Source of the DNA: Hyphomicrobiales bacterium
Lineage (GTDB): Bacteria > Pseudomonadota > Alphaproteobacteria > Rhizobiales > Xanthobacteraceae
Assembly (NCBI GenBank): GCA_021732215.1
Contig: JAKFVL010000020.1
Span: 1 to 64,000 of the forward strand
Length of the DNA stretch: 64,000 bases
Reading direction: 5' to 3'
Of the stretch, positions 53,190 to 62,173 are shown piece by piece. Under the pieces are notes generated by a model. That model ran no database searches. It worked only from the letters and a program-made list of their open reading frames with translations, and was not told the DNA's origin. A program made the translations under genes and the position numbers. Numbering within the stretch: the stretch's first letter is position 1; every line of letters starts with the position of its first letter.

Positions 53190-53477
53190 TCAGCTGGATA
53201 TCCCGGGAAGCAAATCCACCCACCCCGGATTTTGTTCTTCAATCAAACGAGTCTTCCAATCCCGCCGCCACTTCTTCAATTGCTTCTCGCGCGCGATCGC
53301 AGTCAGCGCGTCGTCATAGATTTCAAACCAGACCAGCTTGTTCACACCGTATCGCGCGGTGAAGCCTCCGGCGGCCTTGGCGCGATGCTCATGCCCCCGC
53401 CTGACGATATCGTTCGTCACGCCGAGGTACAGCGTGCCATGTTTGCTGCTTGCGAGGAGGTAGACAGTGTATGCCAT
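53190..53477 (-). CDS. GIY-YIG nuclease superfamily protein (UPF0213-like)
   Basis: About 95 residues: YTVYLLASSKHGTLYLGVTN (the GIY-YIG core, YLLASSKHGTLYLG), DIVRRGHEHRAKAAGGFTAR, YGVNKLVWFEIYDDALTAIA and EKQLKKWRRDWKTRLIEEQN. Stand-alone GIY-YIG proteins of this size are common and of unclear function. ATG at 53477. Enclosed between palindromic repeats on both sides. Confidence 0.88.
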   Translation of the reverse strand: MAYTVYLLASSKHGTLYLGVTNDIVRRGHEHRAKAAGGFTARYGVNKLVWFEIYDDALTAIAREKQLKKWRRDWKTRLIEEQNPGWVDLLPGISS

Positions 53478-53490
53478 CATCGGCACTTGG

Positions 53491-53537
53491 GGTTATGGAT
53501 TCCGGGTTCGCGCCAAGTGGCGCGCCCCGGAATGACG
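53491..53537. repeat. Palindromic repeat, CGGAATGACG type
   Basis: GGATTCCGGGTTCGCGCCAA and the mirrored TGGCGCGCCCCGGAATGACG, a 47-bp hairpin upstream of the GIY-YIG gene. Confidence 0.68.
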
Positions 53538-53639
53538 GAGTTGGGCGAAAAGCACGATCGCGGTTCAAAACTAGCGATGGATCAGGATTCCGCCTATTGA
53601 CCAGTTCTTGCCATTCGCGGAGCGAGTGCGGCGCGATCT

Positions 53640-54117
53640 GAAAAAATAATCGTTCGAGTTATCCCCGGGTACCCGAACCTCGCTTATAGTGTTCGCGTCT
53701 CGTTCATGAGGGGCGTCTTCCGGAGACGTTCTGAAGATGGAGCGGGATGCGGCGCCTGCGGCCGTGCCTCGTAAGCACGGACTCGGGAGGCCGGGGGTCG
53801 CCGTCCGGGCCTACTACGAGGCTCTGCCGCAAGGCTGGACGCGGGCTGGATGAAGGCTGCGCGAAAGCGTGCCGGATCAGGTGGGGTGATCCCCATCGTC
53901 CTTGCCCCGGAAGCACGGTCCCCCGGACAGAAAAGCCGCTGTAGCGCGCCGAAAGGCGATGCGCTTTTCGTGCTTGCCGTTCGCAGCGGTGATCGCGGAG
54001 AGCGAGACGCTACCCTCGCGCCTTTCGGCGCGCTGCTCCCCTCGGTGAGGGGAAATCCAGACGACGGCGTCCCCGCGCCGTAAACAACAGGGGTGATAAG
54101 GCATGACTGAAATTTCA
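53640..54117. other. Long non-coding repeat-rich stretch
   Basis: No gene is supported. Several frames stay open because of high GC, and one reaches 177 codons on the minus strand, but its translation is low-complexity Arg/Pro/Ser/Ala without domains. The text has the look of a multi-copy intergenic element of Bradyrhizobiaceae (for example GCGCTTTTCGTGCTTGCCGT and CTCCCCTCGGTGAGGGG, the latter a short hairpin). Confidence 0.6.
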
Positions 54118-54119
54118 GT

Positions 54120-54259
54120 GTCGTCCCCGCGAAGGCGGGGACCCATACGCCGCAGCAGAAGTTTGGCGAATGCCGGAAATGGCTCGGCGATTCGATGACT
54201 CTTTCAGCAAATCCCAATTGACACAGGGGTTATGGGTCCCCGCCTTCGCGGGGACGACG
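54120..54259. repeat. Composite palindromic repeat (GTCGTCCCCGC ends)
   Basis: GTCGTCCCCGCGAAGGCGGG at the left and CCCCGCCTTCGCGGGGACGA at the right, each itself a hairpin. The core CCATACGCCGCAGCAGAAG and TTTGGCGAATGCCGGAAATG matches that of 53023-53181. Confidence 0.78.
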
Positions 54260-54317
54260 CCGAATGTGAGGTTTGCCTCGAAACAACGAAGAAAGGAGTC
54301 CGGCAATGAGGATTTAC

Positions 54318-54944
54318 CTACGACGGCGTTACCTTCGCCTTCTTCGCCCTCGCCTTGCGCGCCGGTTTCGCCGGCCCGCGTGCGAGCGCCGCGTTGCGGC
54401 CCGCATCGAGAATGTCCGAAGACAACGCGCCGTTGCCCGCGACGCGCGACAGAACGATCGATCCGACCATACTTGTCAGCGCCGCAATCGCCTGCTCGCG
54501 TGCGTGTCCCCGCGAACCCGGCAGTTGCGCGGACAGCGCCGCAATCATGCGCTCGAGCTGCGCCAGAAACAGTTTGCGCGCCTTCGGCCCCTCGCGAACG
54601 ATTTCCGCGCCCAGCGCCGCCATGGTGCAGCCGCCGCCCGGATCGTCGCGATGTTTGGCGGTCACATACTGGTTGACCAGTGCTGCAAACTTCTCGCCCT
54701 CCGGCGCCTGCTCGGCCGCGTCGCGCCAGCGCTGGCGCGAGCCGTCCATCGCCTGACCCAGCGCCTCGATCACCAGCGCATCGCGCGATTTGAAATGGGC
54801 GTAGAAGCCGCCATGGGTGAGGCCCGCTTCCTTCATCAGATCGGCGACGCCGACGCCGCGCGCGCCCTTTTCGCGCAACTGCACCGCGGCGCTCTTGACG
54901 ATCCGCGCGCGCGTTTCAGCCTTGTGGTCCTTTGCGTAGCGCAT
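54318..54944 (-). CDS. TetR-family transcriptional regulator
   Basis: 208 residues. N-terminal HTH: RIVKSAAVQLREKGARGVGV, then ADLMKEAGLTHGGFYAHFKS, the classic TetR pattern. The C-terminal ligand domain ends in a very basic Lys/Arg/Ala tail (PAKPARKARAKKAKVTPS). Divergent from the enoyl-CoA hydratase gene 135 bp away, so autoregulation and control of that gene are likely. Confidence 0.9.
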   Translation of the reverse strand: MRYAKDHKAETRARIVKSAAVQLREKGARGVGVADLMKEAGLTHGGFYAHFKSRDALVIEALGQAMDGSRQRWRDAAEQAPEGEKFAALVNQYVTAKHRDDPGGGCTMAALGAEIVREGPKARKLFLAQLERMIAALSAQLPGSRGHAREQAIAALTSMVGSIVLSRVAGNGALSSDILDAGRNAALARGPAKPARKARAKKAKVTPS

Positions 54945-55079
54945 CGCTCACCCGCGTTCCATGATATGATCGGAGCCATACAAATAGACCATTTCACCCC
55001 GGAAAAGAAGGTTGCGTTTTCAGGCATTAGCCCTGCCAATCCCGCAACCCAAAACACACATCATCACACGAGAACAGCC

Positions 55080-55850
55080 ATGGACATGCTGAACGACTAT
55101 TGCGGCGTCACGCGCGATTCGCGCGGACTTGTGCGGCTGACGATCTGCAATGCGGGCAAGCTCAATATCCTGGGTTCGGCGGTGATCGACGGCGTCCGCG
55201 CCGGGATCGAGGCGCTCGCCCGCGAGCCGGTGCGCGTGCTGGTGATCGCGGGGCAAAGCGAGCGCAGCATGATCGGCGGCGCGGACATCAAGGAAATGGC
55301 GACGCTCGATCAAAAAGGCGCGGAAGCCTTCATCACGCGGCTGCGCGATCTGTGCAACGCCGCGCGCGCCTTCCCCGTACCGGTGATCGCCCGCATACCC
55401 GGCTACAGTCTCGGCGGAGGCCTCGAGTTCGCGGCGTGCTGCGATATCCGCGTCGCCACCCAGTCGGCGATGTTCGGCATGCCGGAAGTGAAGGTGGGCA
55501 TCCCGTCAGTGATTCACGCAGCGCTGCTGCCCCGCCTGATCGGATGGAGCCGCACCAACTGGCTGCTGCTGACGGCTGAGAACATCGACGCGAAGACCGC
55601 GCTGAACTGGGGACTGGTGGATGCGGTCGTGCCGGATGACGGGCTCGATGCCGCGATCGAAAAAATCGCAGCATCGATTCTTGCCTGCGGCGAACAGGCG
55701 ATCCGCGCGCAGAAGGCGCTGCTGCGGCATTGGGAGAACGTGCCGCTGGATCAGGCGATCAACGACAGCGTCAAGACCTTCGGTGAGGCGTTTCTCACCG
55801 GCGAGCCGCAGCATCACATGGGCGCATTCGTCAATCGCAAGCGGGCATGA
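55080..55850 (+). CDS. Enoyl-CoA hydratase/isomerase family protein
   Basis: 256 residues, crotonase fold: MIGGADIKEMATLDQKGA, VIARIPGYSLGGGLEFAACC with the oxyanion-hole glycine, and FGMPEVKVGIPSVIHAALLP. Acts on acyl-CoA; the subgroup is not certain. ATG at 55080 chosen by conservation and its position after the TetR divergent region. It is convergent with the carboxyltransferase gene, 18 bp apart. Confidence 0.9.
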   Translation: MDMLNDYCGVTRDSRGLVRLTICNAGKLNILGSAVIDGVRAGIEALAREPVRVLVIAGQSERSMIGGADIKEMATLDQKGAEAFITRLRDLCNAARAFPVPVIARIPGYSLGGGLEFAACCDIRVATQSAMFGMPEVKVGIPSVIHAALLPRLIGWSRTNWLLLTAENIDAKTALNWGLVDAVVPDDGLDAAIEKIAASILACGEQAIRAQKALLRHWENVPLDQAINDSVKTFGEAFLTGEPQHHMGAFVNRKRA

Positions 55851-55868
55851 CGGAACCAATGGCGAGCA

Positions 55869-57425
55869 TCACGGCCGCATCGTCATGGTCGCCACGCCCG
55901 GCGTGCGCACAGGTTCGGCGAGCCGCGCGAATTCGCAGATCAGCGAGCGCGTCTTGCGCGGATCGATGATCTCCTCGACCCAGAATTTCTCGGCGGAGCG
56001 GAACGGCGAGCGCAGCTTGTTCAGCCGGTCCTCGATTTCCTTCATCTTGGCTTTCGGGTCGTCGGCCGCGTCGATGTCGGCGCGGTACGCAGCTTCGATG
56101 CCGCCTTCGAGCGGCAGCGAACCCCAGTATGCGGACGGCCATGCGTATCGCAGCGACAGGCGGTTGGCCGGCTGATGCACCACGCCCGCGACGCCGAACG
56201 AATTGCGGATGATGATCGTGCACCATGGCACCGTGGTCTGGTTCACCGCGGCCATCGCCCGCACGCCGTGGCGGATGGTGGCGGCCTTCTCGGCATCGAG
56301 CCCGATCATGAAGCCGGGGCAATCCATCAGATAGACCACCGGCAGATGAAAGGTTTCTGCCAGATCGACGTAGCGCACCACCTTCTGGCACGCCTCGGCT
56401 GTCCACGAGCCGCCATAGTGGTAGGGGTCGCCGGCGAGCAGCAGCACTGCGCGTCCGTCGAAGCGCGCGAGACCGGCGATGATCGGCCGGCCGAAGTTCT
56501 GGCTCATCTCGAAGAACGAACCCTTGTCGACGACGGACTCGATAATAGGGCGCATCTTGTAGATTTGCCGGCGGCTGCGCGGCACGACGCTGACCAGCGC
56601 CTCGTCGGTGCGCTCCGGATCGTCGTCGCTTTTGACCGTGGGTGGCAGTTCGAACACCGACGACGGCAAATACGACAAGAAGCGCCGCGCGCAGTCGAAG
56701 GCCTCCTCCTCGGTATCGACGGCGTGATCCACTCCTCCGGCCTTGGTCTGGATTTGCCAGCCGCCGAGTTCCTGCTTGTCGAGCGCCTGTCCAAGCCGCG
56801 CCACCACCGGCGGCCCGGCGACGAACATTGCGGAGGATTTTGTCATGACCGAATAATGGCTGGCGGCGAGACGCGCCGCGCCAAGCCCCGCAACCGAGCC
56901 GAGGCCGAGCCCGACCACGGGAACGCGCGCCATGTTCGCGGTCGTGTACCAGTACCAGCGCGTGCCGCCGACGCCGCCCGGCAAGTTCGAAGCACCCTTG
57001 GTTTCGATGGTCTTGACCGAGCCGCCGCCGCCCGAACCTTCGATCACGCGGATGATTGGCAAACGAAAATCGTGCGCCATTTCCTCGGCCATCAAGGGCT
57101 TGGCGGAAATCGACGCATCGGCCGATCCGCCGCGCACGGTGAAGTCGTCCCCGACCACAACGACGGGGCGGCCATCCACCTTGCCGCGCCCGAACACGCA
57201 GTTTGCCGGCGTCAGCATCTTGAGTTCGCCGGCTTCGTTGTACTCGGCAATGCCGGAGATCGCGCCGACTTCATGAAACGTTTTCGGGTCGAGCATCTTG
57301 TCGATGCGTTCGCGAACAGTGAGCCGGCCCTGATCGCGCTGACGCTTAACCTTGTCCGCCCCGCCCATCTCGTGCGCGAAGGCTTCGCGGCGGGCGAGTT
57401 CGTCCAGTTCCGGCTTCCAGCTCAT
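55869..57425 (-). CDS. Acyl-CoA carboxylase carboxyltransferase (beta) subunit
   Basis: 518 residues with two crotonase-like halves: RQRDQGRLTVRERIDKMLDP, FGRGKVDGRPVVVVGDDFTV, VIEGSGGGGSVKTIETKGAS and FLVDCPGF-type VYLMDCPGFMIGLDAEKAAT followed by RNSFGVAGVVHQPANRLSLR. It transfers CO2 from carboxybiotin to an acyl-CoA such as acetyl-, propionyl- or methylcrotonyl-CoA. ATG at 57425 lies 80 bp inside the IclR gene end. No biotin carboxylase gene is adjacent. Confidence 0.9.
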   Translation of the reverse strand: MSWKPELDELARREAFAHEMGGADKVKRQRDQGRLTVRERIDKMLDPKTFHEVGAISGIAEYNEAGELKMLTPANCVFGRGKVDGRPVVVVGDDFTVRGGSADASISAKPLMAEEMAHDFRLPIIRVIEGSGGGGSVKTIETKGASNLPGGVGGTRWYWYTTANMARVPVVGLGLGSVAGLGAARLAASHYSVMTKSSAMFVAGPPVVARLGQALDKQELGGWQIQTKAGGVDHAVDTEEEAFDCARRFLSYLPSSVFELPPTVKSDDDPERTDEALVSVVPRSRRQIYKMRPIIESVVDKGSFFEMSQNFGRPIIAGLARFDGRAVLLLAGDPYHYGGSWTAEACQKVVRYVDLAETFHLPVVYLMDCPGFMIGLDAEKAATIRHGVRAMAAVNQTTVPWCTIIIRNSFGVAGVVHQPANRLSLRYAWPSAYWGSLPLEGGIEAAYRADIDAADDPKAKMKEIEDRLNKLRSPFRSAEKFWVEEIIDPRKTRSLICEFARLAEPVRTPGVATMTMRP

Positions 57426-58344
57426 GCGAGGTTTCCTCCGTGTTCTTTGTTGTTGCGGGCGCAATCGTTGCGGGCACGGCGATTCGCGAAACAGTCGCAT
57501 CAGGCCGGTCCGTGAGAAAATCGCCGCCCATCCCGTCGAGTAGTTCGCCGATGTCTTTGCGCAGATCGAGCAACTGCGGGGCAATTTCGCTGCGAAGTTT
57601 GCTTTCGTCATACATCGCCGACAGCAGGCCGATCGTGATGACGAGGAACGTTTGATATTGCGGCGACCAAAGCGGCGTAGCGATCCCGCTGATATGCGGA
57701 TTCCAGAGTTCGCGCGAAATGACGTACCCGTTGTCCTGCAGCGATCGGCGATCGTCTGCGGCCGCCGGGCGCAGATGTTTGGCGTCATCGGGAATCTCGC
57801 GCTCCATGTCCGCGAGCAAGCGCTCCTGCGCGGATGGGTCGAGCGCCGCCGCATAGGCGTGACCCGCCGCCGTGCGGGCAATCGAGATTCGCGTTCCCGT
57901 GGTCGAGTTGAGGCTCACAGCGTTATAGGCGCGCGCGTATTCGAGATAGACCATGTGGAAACGGTCGGGGATTACAAAGCCGATCGTGCCGGGAATGCGT
58001 TCGGCGACTTCCTGCAGTCGCATCCGGATCAAATTGCGGACCTGCAGGCCGCGCATCATCGATGTGCTCATGGCGAGCGCGCTTGGCCCGAGGCGATACT
58101 TCTGGTCCTGCGGGAGATAGACGAGCTGGCCCATGCGGGTCAGCGTGTGGGTGAGGCGCGAAACCGTGGAGCGCGGCAAGCCGCAGCGTCTTGCAATTTC
58201 AAGATTTCCGAGACGGACTTCATGACCCTCGAAACATCGCAAAACATCAAAGGCGCGCGACACGACCTGGATCACATCGCCCTCACCGACGCTCTCGCCT
58301 GCAACACGCCCCTGAAGTCCCAACCGTTCCGAACGCCGACCCAT
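57346..58344 (-). CDS. IclR-family transcriptional regulator
   Basis: 332 residues. HTH region IQVVSRAFDVLRCFEGHEVR then GLPRSTVSRLTHTLTRMGQL, and a GAF-like effector domain from about residue 90 (MRLQEVAERIPGTIGFVIPD). Its C-terminal about 50 residues are unusual: Thr/Pro/Arg-rich and overlapping the carboxyltransferase start. Divergent from the biotinyl-domain and TRAP genes, with the operator at 58358-58376 between them, so it likely controls both sides. Confidence 0.88.
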   Translation of the reverse strand: MGRRSERLGLQGRVAGESVGEGDVIQVVSRAFDVLRCFEGHEVRLGNLEIARRCGLPRSTVSRLTHTLTRMGQLVYLPQDQKYRLGPSALAMSTSMMRGLQVRNLIRMRLQEVAERIPGTIGFVIPDRFHMVYLEYARAYNAVSLNSTTGTRISIARTAAGHAYAAALDPSAQERLLADMEREIPDDAKHLRPAAADDRRSLQDNGYVISRELWNPHISGIATPLWSPQYQTFLVITIGLLSAMYDESKLRSEIAPQLLDLRKDIGELLDGMGGDFLTDRPDATVSRIAVPATIAPATTKNTEETSHELEAGTGRTRPPRSLRARDGRGGQG

Positions 58345-58357
58345 CGAACCTCACTTA

Positions 58358-58376
58358 TATTCCATAAAGCGGAATA
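58358..58376. promoter_or_regulatory. IclR-type operator palindrome
   Basis: TATTCC and GGAATA arms separated by seven bases (ATAAAGC) form a perfect inverted repeat, with a third half-site ACATTCC at 58378-58384. It is 14 bp upstream of the iclR start and about 110 bp before the biotinyl gene, in the divergent promoter region. TGGAAT/ATTCCA-type palindromes are known for IclR-family proteins. Confidence 0.7.
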
Positions 58377-58484
58377 ACATTCCACTTGCACAACAACGTA
58401 ACGCGGGGAATTGTCCCGGACAACAAGAAGCCGCAGAGCCGGACCGCACCTCGCCGCGGCGGACGCGAGACCGGGAGAGAACAT

Positions 58485-58706
58485 TTGGCTGAAATCAGGA
58501 TCGTTACCGAAGTCGCCGGTCGCGTATGCGCGGTTCCGACGGCCGTCGGAAACGATGTCAGCGATGGTGATGACATCGTCCTCGTCGAGGCGATGAAAAT
58601 GGAAATCCCGGTGCCGTCATCCAGCAAAGGCAGGATCAGGGAAATCCTCGTCAGCATCGACGATGTCGTTGCAGAAGGCCAGACCGTTGCCATTCTCGAC
58701 GTATGA
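58485..58706 (+). CDS. Biotinyl-domain carrier protein (BCCP-like)
   Basis: 73 residues, biotinyl/lipoyl fold only: MAEIRIVTEVAGRVCAVPTA, then VLVEAMKMEIPVPSSSKGRI with the biotinylated Lys in AMKM. Predicted partner of the carboxyltransferase across the IclR region. TTG at 58485 with GGGAGAGA upstream is preferred; the frame also opens at 58386 but its extra residues are unconserved. It is the first gene of the plus-strand unit leading to the TAXI-TRAP genes. Confidence 0.85.
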   Translation: MAEIRIVTEVAGRVCAVPTAVGNDVSDGDDIVLVEAMKMEIPVPSSSKGRIREILVSIDDVVAEGQTVAILDV

Positions 58707-58846
58707 CGATCGATATGCGCGATTTGCGGCGACATACTGTCTTTGAAGCGAAACGCCCCGTTGCAATTGCTAACGTCTTGTCGCGGTGACATGATTGGCA
58801 GCTGCACAATCAATAGCTCGGTAAAACGAGCACCAACCCGGAGGAA

Positions 58847-60007
58847 ATGATGATTCGTCGAACGATCTCGCTCGCGCCGATTTCTGCTGTAGTGATGATG
58901 ACGCTGAGCGCAGCCCAGGCCCAGGATGTAAGGCTTCCTCCGACGCTTGCTTTCACCGCTTACGACACCGGTACCGCTGGTTTCAACATTGCGGTCGGCG
59001 TCGGCAAGACGTTCAAGGATAAATACAGCACGGACGTCCGCGTTCTGCCCGCGGGCAACGACGTTGCACGTCTCGCGCCGCTGCGCGCAGGCCGTGCGCA
59101 AATCTCGTGGATGGGTTCGGGAATCTATTTTGCGCAGGAAGGCGTGTTCGAGTTCGGCGTCAAGGAATGGGGACCGCAGCCGTTGCAGATCACGCTGAGC
59201 GTGGTCGAATGCAACGCCGGAACGCTCGGTGTCGCCAGGGACACTGGCGTGAAAGAGATCAAGGATCTGCGCGGCAAACGGGTTGGCTTCGTGGTTGGCT
59301 CACCCGCACTCAACCAGAATGCGCTTGGCATTCTGGCTTATGGCGATCTGAAACAGAAAGATGTGAAGGTCGTCGAGTTCGCCAGTTACGGCGCGATGTG
59401 GAAGGGGATGGTCAACAACGACGTCGATGCGGCTTTCGCAACCACGATCACTGGCCCGGCAAAGGAACTGGAAACATCTCCACGCGGCATTATCTGGCCG
59501 CCATTGCCTCCGGGCGACAAGGCTGCATGGGAACGAGTGAAGAAAGTCGCACCGTTCTTCTATCCGCACACCGCGACCTGCGGCGCCGGCATCACCCCGC
59601 AAAACCCGATTGAACTCAGCACCTATCCCTACCCGATCGCGACTGTCTATGCGTCGCAGGCCGCGGATCAGGTCTATGCGATGACCAAGGCGATGATCGA
59701 CGGTTACGACGGCTACAAGGACTCCGCGCCCGGCATCAAAGGACTGGCAGTCAAGGCGCAGACCATGAAGTGGGTCGTCCCGTTCCATGCGGGCGCAGTG
59801 AAGGCGCTCAAGGAAGCAGGCCACTGGACCGCCGAGGACGAAATCCACAACAACAATCTGTTCAAGCGTCAGCAGGTGCTTGCTGCGGCATGGGCGGATT
59901 ACATCAAGACGCCGGCTGCAGACGATGCCAAGCACATGGCCGGCTGGATGGAAGCGCGCAAGGCCGCATTGGCCAAGGCCAACTTGCCGAACGGTTTCGA
60001 GGAGTAA
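58847..60007 (+). CDS. TAXI-type TRAP transporter solute-binding protein
   Basis: 386 residues with a signal peptide (RRTISLAPISAVVMMTLSAA then AQA cleavage) and TAXI features: LAFTAYDTGTAGFNIAVGVG, LRGKRVGFVVGSPALNQNAL, and WKGMVNNDVDAAFATTITGP. Binds an organic acid or similar anion in the periplasm and delivers it to the fused permease encoded next. GGAGG lies eight bases before ATG 58847. The substrate may be the acid whose CoA ester the neighbouring carboxylase uses. Confidence 0.93.
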   Translation: MMIRRTISLAPISAVVMMTLSAAQAQDVRLPPTLAFTAYDTGTAGFNIAVGVGKTFKDKYSTDVRVLPAGNDVARLAPLRAGRAQISWMGSGIYFAQEGVFEFGVKEWGPQPLQITLSVVECNAGTLGVARDTGVKEIKDLRGKRVGFVVGSPALNQNALGILAYGDLKQKDVKVVEFASYGAMWKGMVNNDVDAAFATTITGPAKELETSPRGIIWPPLPPGDKAAWERVKKVAPFFYPHTATCGAGITPQNPIELSTYPYPIATVYASQAADQVYAMTKAMIDGYDGYKDSAPGIKGLAVKAQTMKWVVPFHAGAVKALKEAGHWTAEDEIHNNNLFKRQQVLAAAWADYIKTPAADDAKHMAGWMEARKAALAKANLPNGFEE

Positions 60008-60060
60008 GAGCGGGTTGCTCACGGGATGACGCGGCCGCCGCGGTCTGATCTGGAGATACT

Positions 60061-62130
60061 ATGACTGTCGCTTCATCCGACACCGTGGGCAAGGCAAGTG
60101 CGCTGCCTAAAAAGGTGGTGTTCGACGATCCGCATGGTGCAGCCGGCACCATGCAGGAGGCAGAAGTCACGCGCGTTCGCACTCTTAGAGGTGCATGGCG
60201 CTGGGCGCTGATCGTCGCCACTGCTGCGACGATTCTGCTCTGCATCAATCAGCAATTCGCGCTGCGCTTCTTCATTGGATACACACAACTCAACACCGAA
60301 TATTTTTACCTTTTGATCGCGTTGATGTTGCCGTTCACGTTCCTGATTTTTCCAGGAAGCGAGAAAGCACCGCTCGATCGTATCCCCTGGTACGATCTTG
60401 CCCTGTTCCTCGCGACGTTCGGATCGGCCATCTGGCTGATGATGAACATCCGAAAAGCCGCGCAGCTCGGCTGGGAATTCGCGGGCGCCCCACAGCCGGT
60501 GATCTATGGCGGCCTCGTGATGTGGTTCGCCTTGATGGAAGCGTTACGGCGGACTGGCGGCTGGAGCCTGCTGCTGAGCGTACTCCCCTTCACCGTGTAT
60601 CCCTTGTTCGCGGATGCCAGTTGGCTCGGGCCATTCCGCGGCACCCAGTCGACGCTCGATCAGGCGACCTCCTACCATGTGCTGTCCGGAGAAAGCCTGC
60701 TCGGGATTCCGATTCAGGCTTTCGCGGACACGGTAATCGGCTTCCTAGTGTTTGGCACCGCGCTGATGATGACCGGCGCCGGGAAATTCTTCATCAATCT
60801 TTCGTTCGCGATGTGCGGCACGTTCCGCGGCGGCGCAGCCAAGGTCTGCATCTTTGCCAGCGGCCTGCTCGGCATGATGTCCGGATCTATCATCTCAAAC
60901 GTGCTGACCGCAGGCACCATGACCATCCCGGTCATGAAGAAAAGCGGTTTTCGCGCATCGTATGCTGCGGCCATCGAAGCCTGCGCATCGACCGGAGCAG
61001 TTCTGGCCCCGCCGGTCATGGGAGCAACCGCGTTCGTGATCGCGCAGTTCCTCAACATCAGCTACGCCGAAGTCGCATTGGCCGCCATCATTCCGGCTGC
61101 GCTTTATTATCTCGGCCTTTTCATGCAGGTCGACTCCTACGCCGCACGCCATGGTCTCAAAGGCATTCCCCGATCCGAATTGCCTCGCGTATGGGATACG
61201 ATCAAAGATGGCTGGTACTACGTTTTCGTTATCGCGCTCTTGATCGTGATGCTGCTCTATTTCAAGCGCGAAAGTCACGCCCCATTCTACGCGACGGCCC
61301 TGCTACTGGTACTCAACCAGTTATTCTCGAAGGAGACACGCTGGACGGCCGCGACGATCTCCAAGTTTCTCGAGGTCAATGGTCGCACATTCGTGGAACT
61401 GGTCGGGATTCTTGCCGGGTGTGGCCTGCTGATCGGCGCATTCTCGATGACAGGCGTGGTTTCGAGTCTTGCAAACGATCTGCTCAGAATTGCCGGCAAC
61501 GATGTTTTCTTGCTGCTGGTGATGTGCGCATTTACCAGTCTTGTGCTCGGCCTCGGTTTGACGACGACGGCTTGCTATATCTTCCTTGCCATTCTGGTCG
61601 CTCCCGCGCTCGAAAAACTCGGCCTCAATCGGATGGCCGTGCACATGTTCATCTTCTATTGGGGAATGCTGTCGTCGATCACGCCGCCGGTCGCGATCGC
61701 GTCCTTTGCGGCAGCGGGAATCGCAGGCTCGCCAGCGATGAAGACCGGTTGGGAATCGATGTGGGTTGGAAGTATCATTTACTTCATCCCCTTCTTCTTC
61801 GTGCTGAATCCGGCGCTGGTGCTGCAGGGTCCATATCTCGAGGCCGCCGGTCTGACGGCACTGGCCGCTTGTGGAACGCTCTTCATCTGCGGAGGCATCC
61901 AGGGTTATCAGGCTTTCGTTGGGGACCTGCGCAGCGCAGGCGCGCTGGAATGGCCGCTCCGCATCCTGCTCGTTATCGGCGGCTTTGTCCTCGCAACGCC
62001 GGCAAGCGAGAAAATCATACCATTCTCGCAATACCAGATCACGGGATTGGGTCTGGGAATTCTGATCCCGACATCGCTGATCGCACTGGCTTTCGTCCGC
62101 CGGGCAACCGGGCAAACGAAGCCCATATAA
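60061..62130 (+). CDS. TRAP transporter fused DctQM permease
   Basis: 689 residues, about 16 hydrophobic segments. The N-terminal third is the DctQ-like small subunit, the rest the DctM-like large subunit with GKFFINLSFAMCGTFRGGAA, FASGLLGMMSGSIISNVLTA, TTACYIFLAILVAPALEKLG and ITPPVAIASFAAAGIAGSPA. Sodium- or proton-driven uptake with the TAXI protein 53 bp upstream. The arrangement (TAXI then fused permease) is standard. Confidence 0.94.
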   Translation: MTVASSDTVGKASALPKKVVFDDPHGAAGTMQEAEVTRVRTLRGAWRWALIVATAATILLCINQQFALRFFIGYTQLNTEYFYLLIALMLPFTFLIFPGSEKAPLDRIPWYDLALFLATFGSAIWLMMNIRKAAQLGWEFAGAPQPVIYGGLVMWFALMEALRRTGGWSLLLSVLPFTVYPLFADASWLGPFRGTQSTLDQATSYHVLSGESLLGIPIQAFADTVIGFLVFGTALMMTGAGKFFINLSFAMCGTFRGGAAKVCIFASGLLGMMSGSIISNVLTAGTMTIPVMKKSGFRASYAAAIEACASTGAVLAPPVMGATAFVIAQFLNISYAEVALAAIIPAALYYLGLFMQVDSYAARHGLKGIPRSELPRVWDTIKDGWYYVFVIALLIVMLLYFKRESHAPFYATALLLVLNQLFSKETRWTAATISKFLEVNGRTFVELVGILAGCGLLIGAFSMTGVVSSLANDLLRIAGNDVFLLLVMCAFTSLVLGLGLTTTACYIFLAILVAPALEKLGLNRMAVHMFIFYWGMLSSITPPVAIASFAAAGIAGSPAMKTGWESMWVGSIIYFIPFFFVLNPALVLQGPYLEAAGLTALAACGTLFICGGIQGYQAFVGDLRSAGALEWPLRILLVIGGFVLATPASEKIIPFSQYQITGLGLGILIPTSLIALAFVRRATGQTKPI

Positions 62131-62173
62131 CGCCATTCAAGAGAACGGGTATTCGACCAGAGCGTCCATCAAA

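Noticed and set aside
53684-54217. 177-codon minus-strand open frame
   Set aside because: Translation is low-complexity Arg/Pro/Ser/Ala and lies in a repeat-rich intergenic block; no domain or ribosome site.
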